Position numbers and translations under genes: made by a program. A DNA stretch of 64,000 bases from Zygnema circumcarinatum. Lineage: Eukaryota; Streptophyta; Zygnematophyceae; Zygnematales; Zygnemataceae. Below, piece after piece: positions 12,873-23,350 of the stretch (position 1 is the first letter of the stretch; each line of letters opens with the position of its first letter). The notes below the pieces were generated by a model. It was not told where the DNA came from and made no database searches. It worked only from the letters and a program-made list of their open reading frames with translations. The stretch lies in the NCBI GenBank assembly GCA_037447605.1, contig CM074804.1, forward strand, positions 6,042,162 to 6,106,161. The letters are read 5' to 3'.

Positions 12873-13958
12873 CCAAAGGACTTTGTGACTAAAGAAGTTA
12901 GCATCGATCAATAAGCTCCCCGTCCTTTTTAAAAGGGAGCATTTGGGGGGGTTTGACTGAAAGTAGAAGACAAAGAGAGGCCTTGCACCGCAAGTTACAT
13001 GCTGATATGTACAACTGCAGATCAACGTGATTTCATGTTCAATTGTGAAGTTGTATTAAAACGAACGAGACTGAAGTTGATGGTCTGACAAAAAAACAGC
13101 AGGGTTTGGAGATTCAGTGCCCAAAGCTGCACTCCCCTCGTCGCATGGCGCTACAGGATGAGATATTGGAGGAATAGCATTACCTCGTAGTTGTCACTGT
13201 CACCTCGGGAAGGTGGCCCTATCGCTGAAGTTTGACAGGTTGCACGTGCTCATTCAAGTTCTTTAAGTTCTTTCGTTTGAACCTGGGTGTGAAGAATGAA
13301 GGAGCCGCCACCTCCCCATCACCCGCTCCAGGAGTACCGCTGAGTTAAAAATGCAACCAGGGGGAGCCTTTCAATGAATGTGGTCATTCGTTGTATGGAC
13401 AAGGAGGACATTGTCTTTGACTTTCAAGGACAACCAGAAACCATCAATAGGGGGGTATCAAACTTCGTCAAAATTTGACGAACTCTTAATTTTTTTTTCT
13501 CTCAAACTGTTCGGTTTTACGGTAATGTGAGGTTGCCGGGTTGCCAACTCACAGGACTTCTACGGAAGGACACCGTACGGTTTCGTACACACAAAATCGG
13601 GTCGTACAGTTGTCCTGATGCAGATCGATCGCGAACTAACGATGCAGTTATCGCAGGTGTGACTGGCGGCCCAGATGCCGCGAATGGCGTGAACGTAGTT
13701 TGGTCATTTCCCTCCTCAGTGCCGTCACACGTGCGAGAGGCCGGCCCTGAACCCTGCAGTGTGACTGCAGCAGTGTGACTGCAGTGGCGGGCCGCGTGCT
13801 CCCAAAACCCTTCCGCAGGAGTCACGACTGACTGGCTGGCAACCGGCTGCTCTGCCCTGCTCTGTTCGGCGCAGCGCCTCCTTCCTTCCGAACCCGTGCA
13901 AGGAGGGTTGCTTGTGGCGGGGAGCAGGAAGCAGGGAGCAGGGAGCAGGGGGGTAGCC
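12873..13958. other. Intergenic region and dyskerin 5' flank
   Basis: No gene is seen. The stretch contains a 19-bp near-perfect palindrome at 13464-13482 next to an AGGGGGG tract, resembling the left end of the MITE at 20398. A CGTACGG patch lies near 13570. A GC-rich segment follows, leading into the dyskerin start. Confidence 0.4.
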
Positions 13959-16224
13959 ATGAGTGAAGAGAAGAAGAAGAAGAAGAGCAAGGCGAAGGAG
14001 GAGAAAACAGAAACATTCGCCCCCTCTCCCTCTGCAGACGCGGCAGCCTCCCTTGGAGCTATTCAGGCCGCCACAGACTTTCTCATCCGGCCCGACAATT
14101 CCTCCACTCACTTGGATACCGCGAACTGGCCGCTTTTGCTGAAGAACTACGACAAGCTGAACGTGCGGACTGGGCACTACACACCCATCCCTTTGGGGCA
14201 TTCGCCTCTGAAGCGTCCAATATACGACTACGTTCGGTATGGAGTCATCAATCTTGACAAGCCTGTCAACCCTTCGTCGCACGAAGTTGTCGCCTGGATC
14301 CGCCGAATTCTGCGAGTGGAGAAGACTGGGCATTCGGGCACCTTGGATCCAAAAGTGTCTGGAAGTTTAATCGTCTGCGTGGACAGGGCCACGCGGCTTG
14401 TGAAAGCGCAACAGGGAGCAGGAAAGGAGTATGTTTGCATTGCTCGCTTGCATGCGAAAGCGGAGTATACAGCCGTTGCGCGGGCCATAGAAACCCTAAC
14501 TGGAGCTTTGTTTCAGCGGCCGCCTCTTATTTCGGCAGTGAAGCGGCAGCTTCGCATTCGAACGATTTACGAGAGCAAACTGATTGAGTATGACGAGGAG
14601 CGCCACTTGGTGGTGTTCTGGGTTTCTGTGGAAGCAGGCACATACGTCCGAACTCTCTGCGTGCATTTAGGGCTGCTGCTGGGAGTCGGAGCTCACATGC
14701 AGGAGCTGAGGCGAATTCGGTCAGGAATCATGGGGGAAAAAGATAACATGGTGACTATGCATGACGTGCTGGACGCGCAATGGCTGTATGATAATCATAA
14801 GGATGAAAGTTATTTGAGAAGGGTGATAATGCCACTGGAGGTTCTGCTGACTACGTACAAACGATTAGTGGTGAAGGATTCCGCAGTGAACGCAATCTGC
14901 TATGGTGCGAAGCTGATGATTCCAGGGTTGCTTCGGTTTGAGAATAATATCGAGGTGAATTACTGACCCTTTCTGTCCATTTTGTGCCCTTTTTCCTTGT
15001 CTGTGGTAGTTTTCTTTTGTTTTGAGCGCCTTGCTCCATGAGTCGCGCCCTTTCTTTTTAGCTTCTTCAAAGGGAGGCCCTTTTTTTCTGTTTTGTGTTG
15101 ACCGAAGCTGTATCAAGAGGACAGTTTGGTGGTGTCCGCCGCGAGCTTCTCCGGTGCTCTCCAGTATCAGATACGATAACTGATCAAATGATATAGACGC
15201 ATGAGAACATAGTTTAAAGAAGCTATTTGAAAAAAGTGGGGCCTTTCAGCTAAAACTGAGAGCTGTCAAACTGGACACTGTCACGTTTCCTGGTATTCGT
15301 CAGGCTTATCTCCTTCGGTGACAGGTAAGTGTGAGAGTCTGTTTAGAATTACCCTTCCGTTAACTTGCGCATGGAGCCCGTTCTTCGAATCTGACTGCCA
15401 ATTGTTTCGTCTGTCTTTTTCTCTATGTTGGTTTCAAGCAGGTGAGGGAGGAGGTCGTCCTTATGACCACGAAAGGAGAAGCCATAGCTATTGGCGTTGC
15501 AGAGATGACGACAGCTGTTATGGCAACCTGCGACCACGGTGTAGTTGCGAAAATCAAGCGTGTAGTGATGGAGCGAGACACGTACCCACGGAAGTGGGGA
15601 CTTGGGCCTGTTGCCCAGAACAAGAAGAAGATGATAAGTGAGGGGCTGCTGGATAAGCATGGGAAGTCTAATGAGAAAACTCCCAGTGAATGGCTCAGAA
15701 ATGTTCCAGATTTGCGTGTGGCATCTGATGCTGACATTGCGAAAGCTGCAGCTGCAAAGGATATGGAAGTTGTGAAGGCTGATGATGGGCAAGAGGAGGC
15801 AAATAGAGGGACGAAGAGAACCAATGAGGAGGCGGCTGTAGAGGGAGAGTCAGTGAAGAAAAAGAAGCGGAAGAAGGAAGCAGAAGAGAAAGAAAGTGAA
15901 CAGGTAGTGGCTAACGGGGATGAGGCTGAGGGTAGTACGAAGAAGAAGAATAAGAAGAAAAAGCAGAAAGAGGGAGAAGAGGATGGAGCTGCAGTGGAAG
16001 AAGAGGCAAACACAAAGAAAGGGAAGAACGAAACCGAAGCTGAAGAGGAGCAGGTAACAGACGAGGTTGTAGGCAAGGGATCCGAAAAGAAGAAAAAGAA
16101 GAAGAAGAAGGATGAGGAGGGAAATGTAGAAGCAACAGCTGAGTTGAATGAAACTGCAGTTAGCACACCAGTCAGCGACAAGAAAAAGAAGAAGAAGAAG
16201 CAGGAGACGGAGGAGGAGAGTTAA
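13959..16224 (+). CDS. CBF5: Dyskerin/CBF5 H/ACA RNP pseudouridine synthase
   Basis: Catalytic subunit of H/ACA ribonucleoproteins, which isomerise uridine to pseudouridine in rRNA and snRNA in the nucleolus and are needed for telomerase RNA stability in many eukaryotes. Two exons: 13959-14954 ends ...FENNIE before GTGAAT; 15442-16224 begins [12 protein letters not shown] after CAAGCAG. They join in phase 0 across a 487-bp intron. Visible order: Lys-rich start ([12 protein letters not shown]), DKCLD region, TruB domain with catalytic Asp in SGTLDP, then a PUA domain split by the intron. A long Lys/Glu-rich tail carries several KKKKK clusters (nuclear/nucleolar signals). The ATG at 13959 is preferred over a GTG frame extension at 13896 because it opens the conserved basic N-terminus. 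The length (592 codons) is normal. A possible AATAAA poly(A) signal is at 16616-16621. Confidence 0.97.
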
Positions 16225-17356
16225 ATCATTAGGCGATGCATGCAGGAGGGGGAATGCATGGGGTGCTATTACGCGAGTTATTTTGAAATTAGCAGGTTAG
16301 GGAAGGAGGGAGAAAGCAGACAAACGAACAGTGTCTGCTGTTAACCTTTCTAAGTGTTTGTACAAGGCTCGTCATTTCTTTTTTTCTGAAAAAAATCAAC
16401 TATCTTGAAGCACTTTCATTTTGGCTGTCTATTCGCGGATTTTCCGATTCTCCTAAAAGCGGCGCGTCAATAATCATTGACGAATGGAAGTGCATAAGGC
16501 AGCGTACTGCAAGGAAGGATTGATTCTACCTCTGCCCTTTCCTGGTAAAGGTTTACTTTCTTTCTTGATGTATTACCTGCCTTGTGTTCAGGGAATGTGC
16601 TCTTCTTTCACGAGAAATAAAGTTTGGATGACAAGTCACCTGAAAGAGCGTTTTTGAGTTTTGGTGGGAACCCTTTTGTTTTGTCAAAGTCCATATCCTC
16701 TCCTTGCCGCTCCAATCGTGGCCAACATTCATTCCGCCAATGCCATTAACAGTAACAAAGGAGGTTTCTCCCACTGTTGCGTTCAAGGAGAGAAACAGTA
16801 GTGGCGATCAATGTAGATGTGTTACGAACTAACGGAAAAACTCATTAAAAATTACATTTTTTGCACTTGCAAGAACTGAATGAGAGGGATGATTATGTTA
16901 TTGCTTGAACTGAGCATAGCAAGAATATTTGTGTCAAGGAAGTGAGGATAGCGTGGTTTGGTTTGTCGGTTGACTAATGCGGCCATACTGAAGACAACAA
17001 GATCCTAAACACCAAGCGAGGACAGAACATTGAAACAAAAGTTTTCTGTCAAGCCACTCAAATGTGGCATGCTGCCCAAAATTGAATCCTAACTCTATAC
17101 AAATTTGGGCTCCAGTCTCTTGGATAATGGCCTGGCCTGGAGTATGGCTGAAGGGAGCCCCGTTCACCTCCTGCAGAACGGTCTGCACTGACCTGATTTA
17201 GGAAGTTCGTGTTTATGTTACACAATCGAGATGACCTCTCCAGTCTTCTATGGACTCGGCGAGTTGGAACGCGCCGCTTAACTGTGATCACTGATTTCTA
17301 GGAACATTGCAATAAGCGAAAATTGCATTGCTGCACCTGACAAGGCCTGACTATAT
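16225..17356. other. Convergent intergenic region, no gene recognised
   Basis: The 3' flanks of dyskerin (+) and the glycosyltransferase (-) meet here. An AATAAA at 16616-16621 may serve dyskerin. Nothing else can be supported. Confidence 0.4.
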
Positions 17357-19647
17357 CTAGTCCAACAGCTCTGGGTGCTCCTGCATGTGCGCAACCATGC
17401 CCAGCACTGCGCTGCGCAGTACGCTGTTTCTCCCATCCGGATGCTTTGCGTCGTATGTGCTCCATACATGCCGGACCTGCCTGCCGTCTGGCCCAGTCAA
17501 CTCTCTAAACGGAACAAGCACAAGGTTTTCTTTGTACTTCGAGCAAATCTCATTCAGCCGGTGCTGTTCCCAGGGATGTTTGGTGAAGTGGATATCGACA
17601 GGGTCGTTATACCAATCGTCAAGAAACTACAAGCAGAGGGAGAGAGGTCAAACGACAAGGCTTCGTTAATATGATCGTTCTCAACGTGGCAAGGCAAGGT
17701 TACACTCTTTCACCCTTCACAAACATACATCGGTACCTAACTGCTGATTGACATACGAAATCCAATAACCAGCAATACATGGCTACGTCGGGGAACAGCG
17801 GGGTTTGCTTTTGTGTTCACACCTGAAGTGCTAGAGAAGAGTTTCGCATCATCACAATCCCGGCATTAATGAAGTTGATACAGAGTTCAGGTGGATCCGG
17901 AAAAAAGACGGGATTGAAGCTTCCACACCACCCTCCCTGGTTGTCTCCATTCCTCGGAAACAGGGCAATGAGCTGCGTGTCAGAGCCAAGGGGATCGACC
18001 AGGCGGATTGGCTCCTCCGGAAACCATGTCTGATTATCCATGTGAACACCTTGTTTTTCCAGCTCCGCAAAATAGTCCTGGATGGTGTGGAAAACGTGTG
18101 ACTATTTCAGGAAATAGAGAAAGAAATTTCACTCGAGCACTGGAAGCAGCATCAAGAAAATGAGCCCGCTTTGGATGGAGCAAACAGTTAGGGGTCTTTC
18201 ACTCATCTCTCTCTTTGCGACGCCTCCCCACCTACCTTTTCACCTGAGCTTCAAACTGCAAAGTTAATCGTTTCTCCTATCCACCTAATGAGCAATTCTG
18301 TTCTTCACCTTCGTGTGCAATTTCCGCAGCCAGTCTTCAACTGAAAGGGAGTGGTCATCCATGCGGAAGTACGCGTCAGAATCGATATAGAACGCCCACT
18401 GGCAGCAGCATTGCAGCTGCTGGCGGAGAAACCGAATCTGCGCATTTAAAGTGGCTCAATTGCACAGTGTCCTCATTTGGGCGGCAGGAAGAGTGGGAAG
18501 GAGTAAGAGGCCGTTCTCGAGTAAGAGCGGACTCAAATCTGTAAGACTGCAGCTGCTGATATGAATGACGGTTTCAACGGAACTCCCGAAGAAGGGGACC
18601 AGGAGTGACCTAAAATCTAGGTTTGAGCCGAAAGGCCTCCAAGTCCCACCTTGAGCCACGAGCTCGCACGCGGCTCCGACACATTCACAAACTCGCTGCC
18701 ACTGGTCGCCACGAAGCGGTAGCCGTGCCTCTTGGCATACAGCCTGCGTCCCTGCCTCCAGGAAGAAGGTCAAGTCCCATCCTTCGAACAGATTACACTG
18801 ACCTCACTTCTGCTCTCATCTTGGAGAGCCGCTATCTTCAACCGTGCGTAAAAAGAACAACACCGCTACATGGCTTACACTCTCGTTCGGCCCTTTAACT
18901 AGGGCCTACATTCTCTCCTGTCACACGCGGCTCCCAGTAATGATGCCATCGGTTTGAGGAAGCGCACCTGTTGATGAACCTTGAGGAGAGCCAATACGGC
19001 ATGTTGGATCCGCGCTCCTCCATATAGTACCAGGGGTCTTCTTGCACCGTCTTGTACTCCATTTTTCGGTTATCCATGTAAAGGATACAGCCTTCTTTGG
19101 ATCCCTGCATGCTCGACATGGGGACCCGCTCACTTAGTCCGACCTTTCCTTCATCCCTGCCGGAGTCCTCCCCCATTTTCATAACTGTTTCTTGACTGTG
19201 ATAAAGTCTTCGTTGATGTTTGCCCTCTTCTTGAGCATCTTCCTGCACCGTGGAGGAGGGCACACAGACGAGTGACATGTCATGTACCATGCATTCAGGG
19301 TAATTGGCCCCGCGCAGAAATCCTGAACCTTGCAACGCCCGTCAATCTTCAAACGAGGTCATTTTCAAACCGAATGTGACTCCTGCAACGCGCCCCCGAA
19401 TACGCACCTGCCCGTCCGCCACGTGCAGGATCTCGGGAAGGTTTGAGGTCCACCGGGATTTGCGGCGCTCCCTGCTCTCCACCAGCAGCCGCCGCCCTCC
19501 TTCCTCGCCGTCCCGCAGCCGCGAAGGCTCCGTCTCGAGAACGCGCTCGGCCTCCTCCAACTCCTCCGACAAACGCGCCGCCTTCAAGCCGCCGACCGCC
19601 CCGAGGCAGAGGGCCGCCGCAAGCAGCTGCAGCGCCCCCCGCGCCAT
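17357..19647 (-). CDS. Secretory-pathway glycosyltransferase (GMA12/MNN10, GT34-like)
   Basis: Nucleotide-sugar glycosyltransferase. Exons in transcript order: 19647-19408, 19328-19197, 19104-18968, 18755-18650, 18437-18309, 18077-17823, 17626-17357 (stop). The phases join throughout. The product opens MARGALQLLAAALCLGAV, a signal peptide or type II anchor. A Cys-rich block follows (DFCAGPITLNAWYM, CPPPRC), then a Rossmann-type region (QGRRLYAKRHGYRF), a metal/sugar-nucleotide DSD motif in FYIDSDAYFRM, and a C-terminal block with HFTKHPWEQHRL and ELTGPDGRQVRHVW. Function is probably in the ER or Golgi; donor and acceptor are unknown. The second intron uses a weak GTCAAG donor and is the least certain join. 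GT34-like assignment rests on overall motif order, not on an alignment. Confidence 0.75.
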
Positions 19648-19706
19648 TGGCACTGGATTCCGCGTACTCTCCCGCTCTGCCCTCCTCGCTCCTGTTCCGT
19701 CGCCTG

Positions 19707-19752
19707 GCCCTAACCCTAACCCTAATCCTCACCCTAATCCCAGCCCTCACCC
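19707..19752. repeat. Telomere-like CCCTAA repeat block upstream of the glycosyltransferase
   Basis: Several CCCTAA units and variants (CCCTAATC, CCCTCA) lie 60-105 bp upstream of the glycosyltransferase ATG. This is an interstitial telomere-like tract in promoter or 5' UTR position. Confidence 0.85.
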
Positions 19753-20164
19753 TATCCCCACTGGCGGCTCCTCCCCATTGCTGCAGAATCGGCGTCCCCC
19801 CAGCGGAGGCGCACAGGCCCGGCACAGGCCGCACGCCGACGGCCATGTCCTGCCCACGTGGCAGCACCGCCATGGCGAGAAGCTCAGAGGAGCGCTGCGC
19901 GCGCCACGTGGCGGCCTCCACAGCGCAGCGCCACGCGGCGGGCCGCGGGCGCACGGGCGACGAGAAACCGTTGGGCGGCGCCGAGGGGCCGCAAGCAGCC
20001 AAAAAGCGCAATACAAGGGGCCGTACAAATTCGTACGAAGGAGACGTACAGTACAGGCGAGGGCGGGTCGGGTTGCCGCCCGCCGCGTGGGGGGGCGACG
20101 GCGGGCCAGTCAGGAGCCGCCGCCGCTGGGCGCGATCTCCTGGGAGGGCCCGCCCGGCTGGCGC

Positions 20165-20212
20165 TTGGCGGCCAGGGCGGGGCGGGGCGGGGCGGGGCGG
20201 GGCGGGGCTTTG
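20165..20212. repeat. GGGGC short tandem repeat
   Basis: About seven consecutive GGGGC pentamers inside a very GC-rich stretch. The G-rich strand could form quadruplexes; otherwise this is ordinary simple repeat. Confidence 0.8.
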
Positions 20213-20397
20213 TCGTTTGGAAAGAGGGCGGAAATATCGGCACTGGCCGGCGCACTGAAGTTGCCGGAGGGCGGCACTGCGCGGGCGGGTGGGCGGGCGG
20301 GCGCCAGGAATCGTCAAATACGGGACTTTTTCAAAACAGTCCCGTAAATACCGAAAATAAAACTCAAAAAGTCCCGAAAACAAAGCCGCCCTTCAAT

Positions 20398-20556
20398 AGG
20401 GGGTGTCAGACTTAACAAAATCTTACGAAAAGCGTTACGAAAAAAAAGGTTACGAAAGTACTCCGCCGCAAGAGAATCGCGATTATACTGGAGTACTCGT
20501 TCTGATGTCAAACTTACGAACACGAGTACTGAAATTTTTTAAGTCTGACACCCCCT
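20398..20556. mobile_element. MITE, family 1 copy A (159 bp)
   Basis: The termini are inverted repeats of AGGGGGTGTCAGACTTAA. AAT flanks both sides (20395-20397 and 20557-20559), which fits a 3-bp target-site duplication. The element is too short to code. A second copy lies at 24061-24195, sharing the subterminal motifs CTTACGAA and GTACTCCGCCGCA. Confidence 0.85.
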
Positions 20557-20559
20557 AAT

Positions 20560-20810
20560 AGGGGGAGTCAGACCTTGACCATCGCTTACGAAATTCCCGA
20601 ATTCCTTATACGAAAGGAGAATGATAGAGTTTCCCCCTTTATGGATATCCTCTCCCCTTTTCGGGAAATTTCGTAAGAGGTGCCCGCTCCTCGCCTCTTC
20701 TTATTGGCTTCGATACGATACGGTATTATATAATACGATACGATACGAAACGTACGGACAAACAGCAACTCTAACATAATACCGCCCGCCTATTGTTAAC
20801 ACGGACACCC
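20560..20810. mobile_element. Fragment of a second MITE-like family
   Basis: Starts directly after the 3' AAT of the previous MITE with AGGGGGAGTCAGACCTTGAC. This is the same end sequence as the element at 42987-43187. Downstream, at 20690-20800, it carries CGATACGATACGG runs and ACCGCCCGCCTATTG. These match, in reverse orientation, the stretch around 42560-42660. The other end was not found. Confidence 0.6.
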
Positions 20811-20934
20811 TTATATTTTCGGAGAATTCTACTGCATCCCCCTATTTTGGCTTTAGTACCCCCCTTTTGAAAATTTTTCCTGCCCGTTTTGGTTATCCCC
20901 CCTATTTTGAATATTTTACGAGGGAATCTTTTTC

Positions 20935-21062
20935 CCGCCCCTTCCGTCCCCTCCCGTCCCCTCCCCTCCCCTGCCCTGTCCTCCCCGGCCCTCCCCTCCC
21001 GCCCCCCCCCCTCCCTTCCCCTCCCTTGCCCTGCCCTCCCTTGCCCTCCCCTCCTCTTCTTG
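20935..21062. repeat. Polypyrimidine (CCCCT/CCCTC) tract
   Basis: About 125 bp almost entirely of C and T on the + strand, built from CCCCTCC-type units. The complementary purine strand has many G-runs. It opens Pro-rich frames that I treat as artefacts. Confidence 0.85.
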
Positions 21063-21579
21063 CATCTCACGTAGATGAACTTTTGGCTGCCAAACCATTG
21101 CAGTTGCAAAACCCTCACCCGGTTATGAAGAAACTGTGAGAGGGGCAGAGGGATGAGAAGCAAATTCACCTTCCACCCTTTCTCCCTCTTCACTGTCCAT
21201 GGAAACTTCCCTCCTGGTGCCCGCAGCACTCTCACTCATTTTTCACTCACGTGCATACACAACACACGAGAGGCGGAATAGAAAAACGTAGGAGAAAGCT
21301 CCCAGCCTAAAACTCCTTTATGATGACAAGCTTTCCAACTCAAGCCCCCATAAGCCTAGTCAAGCTTTCACCACATGATCACTTCACCTTCACGTGAGGC
21401 AGCTCTCCACACACGGAGACTCCTCACAAAGGTCCACCTCCTGTTGCCAAAGCCATGCCTTCAAACTGCCATAGCCTTGCAATGCATATCAAGAAGGTTT
21501 CTAACTTACACACCCACTCTCACTATATAGTATGGGGCTGTGACGTGACCATGTCACGTCACACGCGCCGGGACCATGC

Positions 21580-22049
21580 ATGCAACAACCTTATTCAAAC
21601 AACCTAAATAAACTACTTCGTGTCTTGCTATGCATAGTACACCCAGCCTGGCAACGTACCAACACCACCGCCCTAACCCAGATGGCCATGTACTCTACCG
21701 CCGAGCTGAACTTCCCGCCGTCACCCACAAGGACTATCTTCCGTACGCAAAGTAGGCTCCGCCGACTCCACCGACTTCGCCGCCTTTTGCCGCCGCATCA
21801 GTCCACGATTCCGTACGCCAGGACCGATTCCTCGGCGCGGTACCAAATGTCGGACTCCCGGCCGTACTGTCCGTACCGACCGTACGGTCCGTACGGTCCA
21901 TACTATCCGTACGGTTGCGCGGTCGGTCTCGCCGCCGCGCGCACGCTGAAGTAAGTCCGTCCCCATACATGTCACACCTAGAAGCACACCCCTAGGAACT
22001 AAGCGCCAACACAAACATGCTAATCTGAACTAACTATGTACACTAACAG
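21580..22049. other. Repeat-derived DNA with CCGTACGG tandem motifs
   Basis: Includes an array of CCGTACGG/TCCGTACGG units near 21860-21915. A frame across it encodes a PYRPYGPYG pattern, but there is no protein similarity. It probably belongs to the degraded transposon whose 3' coding remnant starts at 22050. Confidence 0.4.
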
Positions 22050-22180
22050 AAACGAGGTCGACCTGCTAGCGCGCGCAGTTTGGTAATCAACCGGGACAAG
22101 AGCCATTTCGAGTACGCTTAGGGGGGAAAATGTTCCAATTGCAAGCAACCAGGCCACAACTTAACATATTGCCTTAATTA
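22050..22180 (+). pseudogene. Fossil of MULE/FAR1-type transposase C-terminus
   Basis: Reads KRGRPASARSLVINRDKSHF, then EYA, a stop, and a zinc knuckle with CSNC, GHN and YC (CX2CX4HX4C). The intact-looking transposase on the minus strand at 44486-45500 carries the same order: KKRGRP, IRDKSHFEYVEGPKC, then a CX2CX4HX4C knuckle. This is therefore a diverged second copy of the same transposase family. The in-frame stop after EYA and the absence of upstream domains make it dead. Confidence 0.75.
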
Positions 22181-22366
22181 AGGGGTTTACAAACCTAACC
22201 TGAAAACAAAGAGTAATAGTTGCCCGACATCGGTGACCTTTGCAGCTACGTTTAGGGTTGCGTTTTTGTGCTTAAGCTTAGTTTAGTTTAGTTTTTTGCG
22301 CCTAGTTTTTTTATTTTGTGCTTAGTTCATTTGCGACCAGTTTCCTGTGGTTCCCATGTTGACTTC

Positions 22367-22418
22367 GTCCATGTTCATTTGATGGCCTCGCCATCTTGAG
22401 ATCAATGCAAATCCCCTT
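22367..22418. repeat. Dispersed ~50-bp dyad repeat, copy 2
   Basis: GTCCATGTTCATTTGATGGC, then CTCGCCATCTTGAGATCAAT. Close to copy 3 at 47337; a shared GTGGTTCC motif lies 20-30 bp upstream in both. Confidence 0.65.
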
Positions 22419-22687
22419 TTCTTTTGTAGCACAATGTTGGAAGTCAGTAGCTGAAAGGAGAAAACGGGGGGGTGGAATGTCCAAAAAAAGAGGATTGGAG
22501 GGCAAGGGAGGGAAAATATTATGGGGGTCCACTGTATCGGCATGGGGGACCGGCAGGGCTGTCCAATGGTAGACTGCCTCGTAGCAACCTCTGACCCAAA
22601 AGGGTCAGGTGAGGACAACGTTTCACAGTTCGGACCAGTGGATCGGCAACCATTGGACAACCATTGGATGGCAATGGTTGGACGTCT

Positions 22688-22884
22688 ACTGGTTGGCAAC
22701 CAGTCGAATGGTTGTTTCGGTCCGCAACCACTGGTTGGCAACCAGTCGAATGGTTGTTTCGATCCGGCGGCACTGGTTGGCAACCAGTCGAATGGTTGTT
22801 TCGATCTGGCGGCACTGGTTGGCAACCAGTCGAATGGTTGTTTCGATCTGGCGGCACTGGTTGGCAACCAGTCGAATGGTTATA
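22688..22884. repeat. 42-bp hairpin minisatellite, block 1 (5 units)
   Basis: Units start at 22688, 22730, 22772, 22814 and 22856. Each opens with the dyad ACTGGTTGGCAACCAGT, followed by a 25-bp linker containing CGAATGGTTGTTTCG. The last unit degenerates. Flanking DNA (22651-22680 and 22896-22914) has related TGGTTGGCAACCA dyads. Confidence 0.95.
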
Positions 22885-22924
22885 TCCATTAAATCAAATG
22901 GTTGGCAACCATTAAATCACTAGT

Positions 22925-23069
22925 TGTAGCGAACTGAACGCTACAGTTACCAAAATGCCGTCGGCGTTTCGGAGAAAACTATTACGGTTCGGCCGTACAG
23001 AATCTTCGTACAACCGTACGACTAGACTGTACGGATCCGTACGCATCTGTACGCATCAGGCTTGTTACA
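22925..23069. mobile_element. Small solo-LTR-like insertion (145 bp)
   Basis: Starts TGTAGCGAACTGAACGCTAC, ends GGCTTGTTACA, and is flanked by the 5-bp direct repeat CTAGT (22920-22924 and 23070-23074). TG...CA ends plus a 5-bp duplication are the signature of an LTR retroelement integration. The 522-bp solo LTR at 45501-46022 has the same two ends. This copy is much shorter, lacking most of the middle, and it splits the 42-bp hairpin array in two. Confidence 0.85.
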
Positions 23070-23158
23070 CTAGTTGGCAACCCACCAAAAAACACATACG
23101 ACCCATTTTTGCAAAAAGGCATAATTTCAGAAATTCAATGGTTGCCAACCATTGGATC

Positions 23159-23350
23159 ACTGGTTCCGAACTAGTCGAATGGTTGTTTCAGTCCTGCGCC
23201 ACTGGTTCCAAACCAGTCGAATGGTTGTTTCGATCCGGCGGCACTGGTTGGCAACCAGTCGAATGGTTGTTTCGATCAGGCGGCACTGGTTCCAAACCAG
23301 TCGAATGGTTGTTTCGGTCCGCAACCACTGGTTGCCAACCAGTCGACTGG
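23159..23350. repeat. 42-bp hairpin minisatellite, block 2 (5 units)
   Basis: Same 42-bp unit as block 1, alternating the dyads ACTGGTTCCAAACCAGT and ACTGGTTGGCAACCAGT. A CAATGGTTGCCAACCATTG dyad at 23136-23154 precedes it. Probably one array with block 1 before the LTR-like insertion. Confidence 0.93.

Noticed and set aside
15423-16181. Minus-strand 252-residue Ser/Phe-rich frame
   Set aside because: Antisense shadow of the Lys/Glu-rich dyskerin tail.
19349-20415. Long overlapping frames on both strands
   Set aside because: High-GC DNA keeps all frames open here. Only the 19647-19408 part, with a signal peptide and a donor site, is supported as coding.
21580-21954. Open frame with PYGPYG repeats
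   Set aside because: Explained by tandem CCGTACGG DNA; no start context, similarity or splice sites.
22688-23350. CRISPR-like regular array
   Set aside because: The dyads are regular, but the linkers between them are nearly identical rather than unique spacers, and the genome is a eukaryotic nuclear one. It is a minisatellite.
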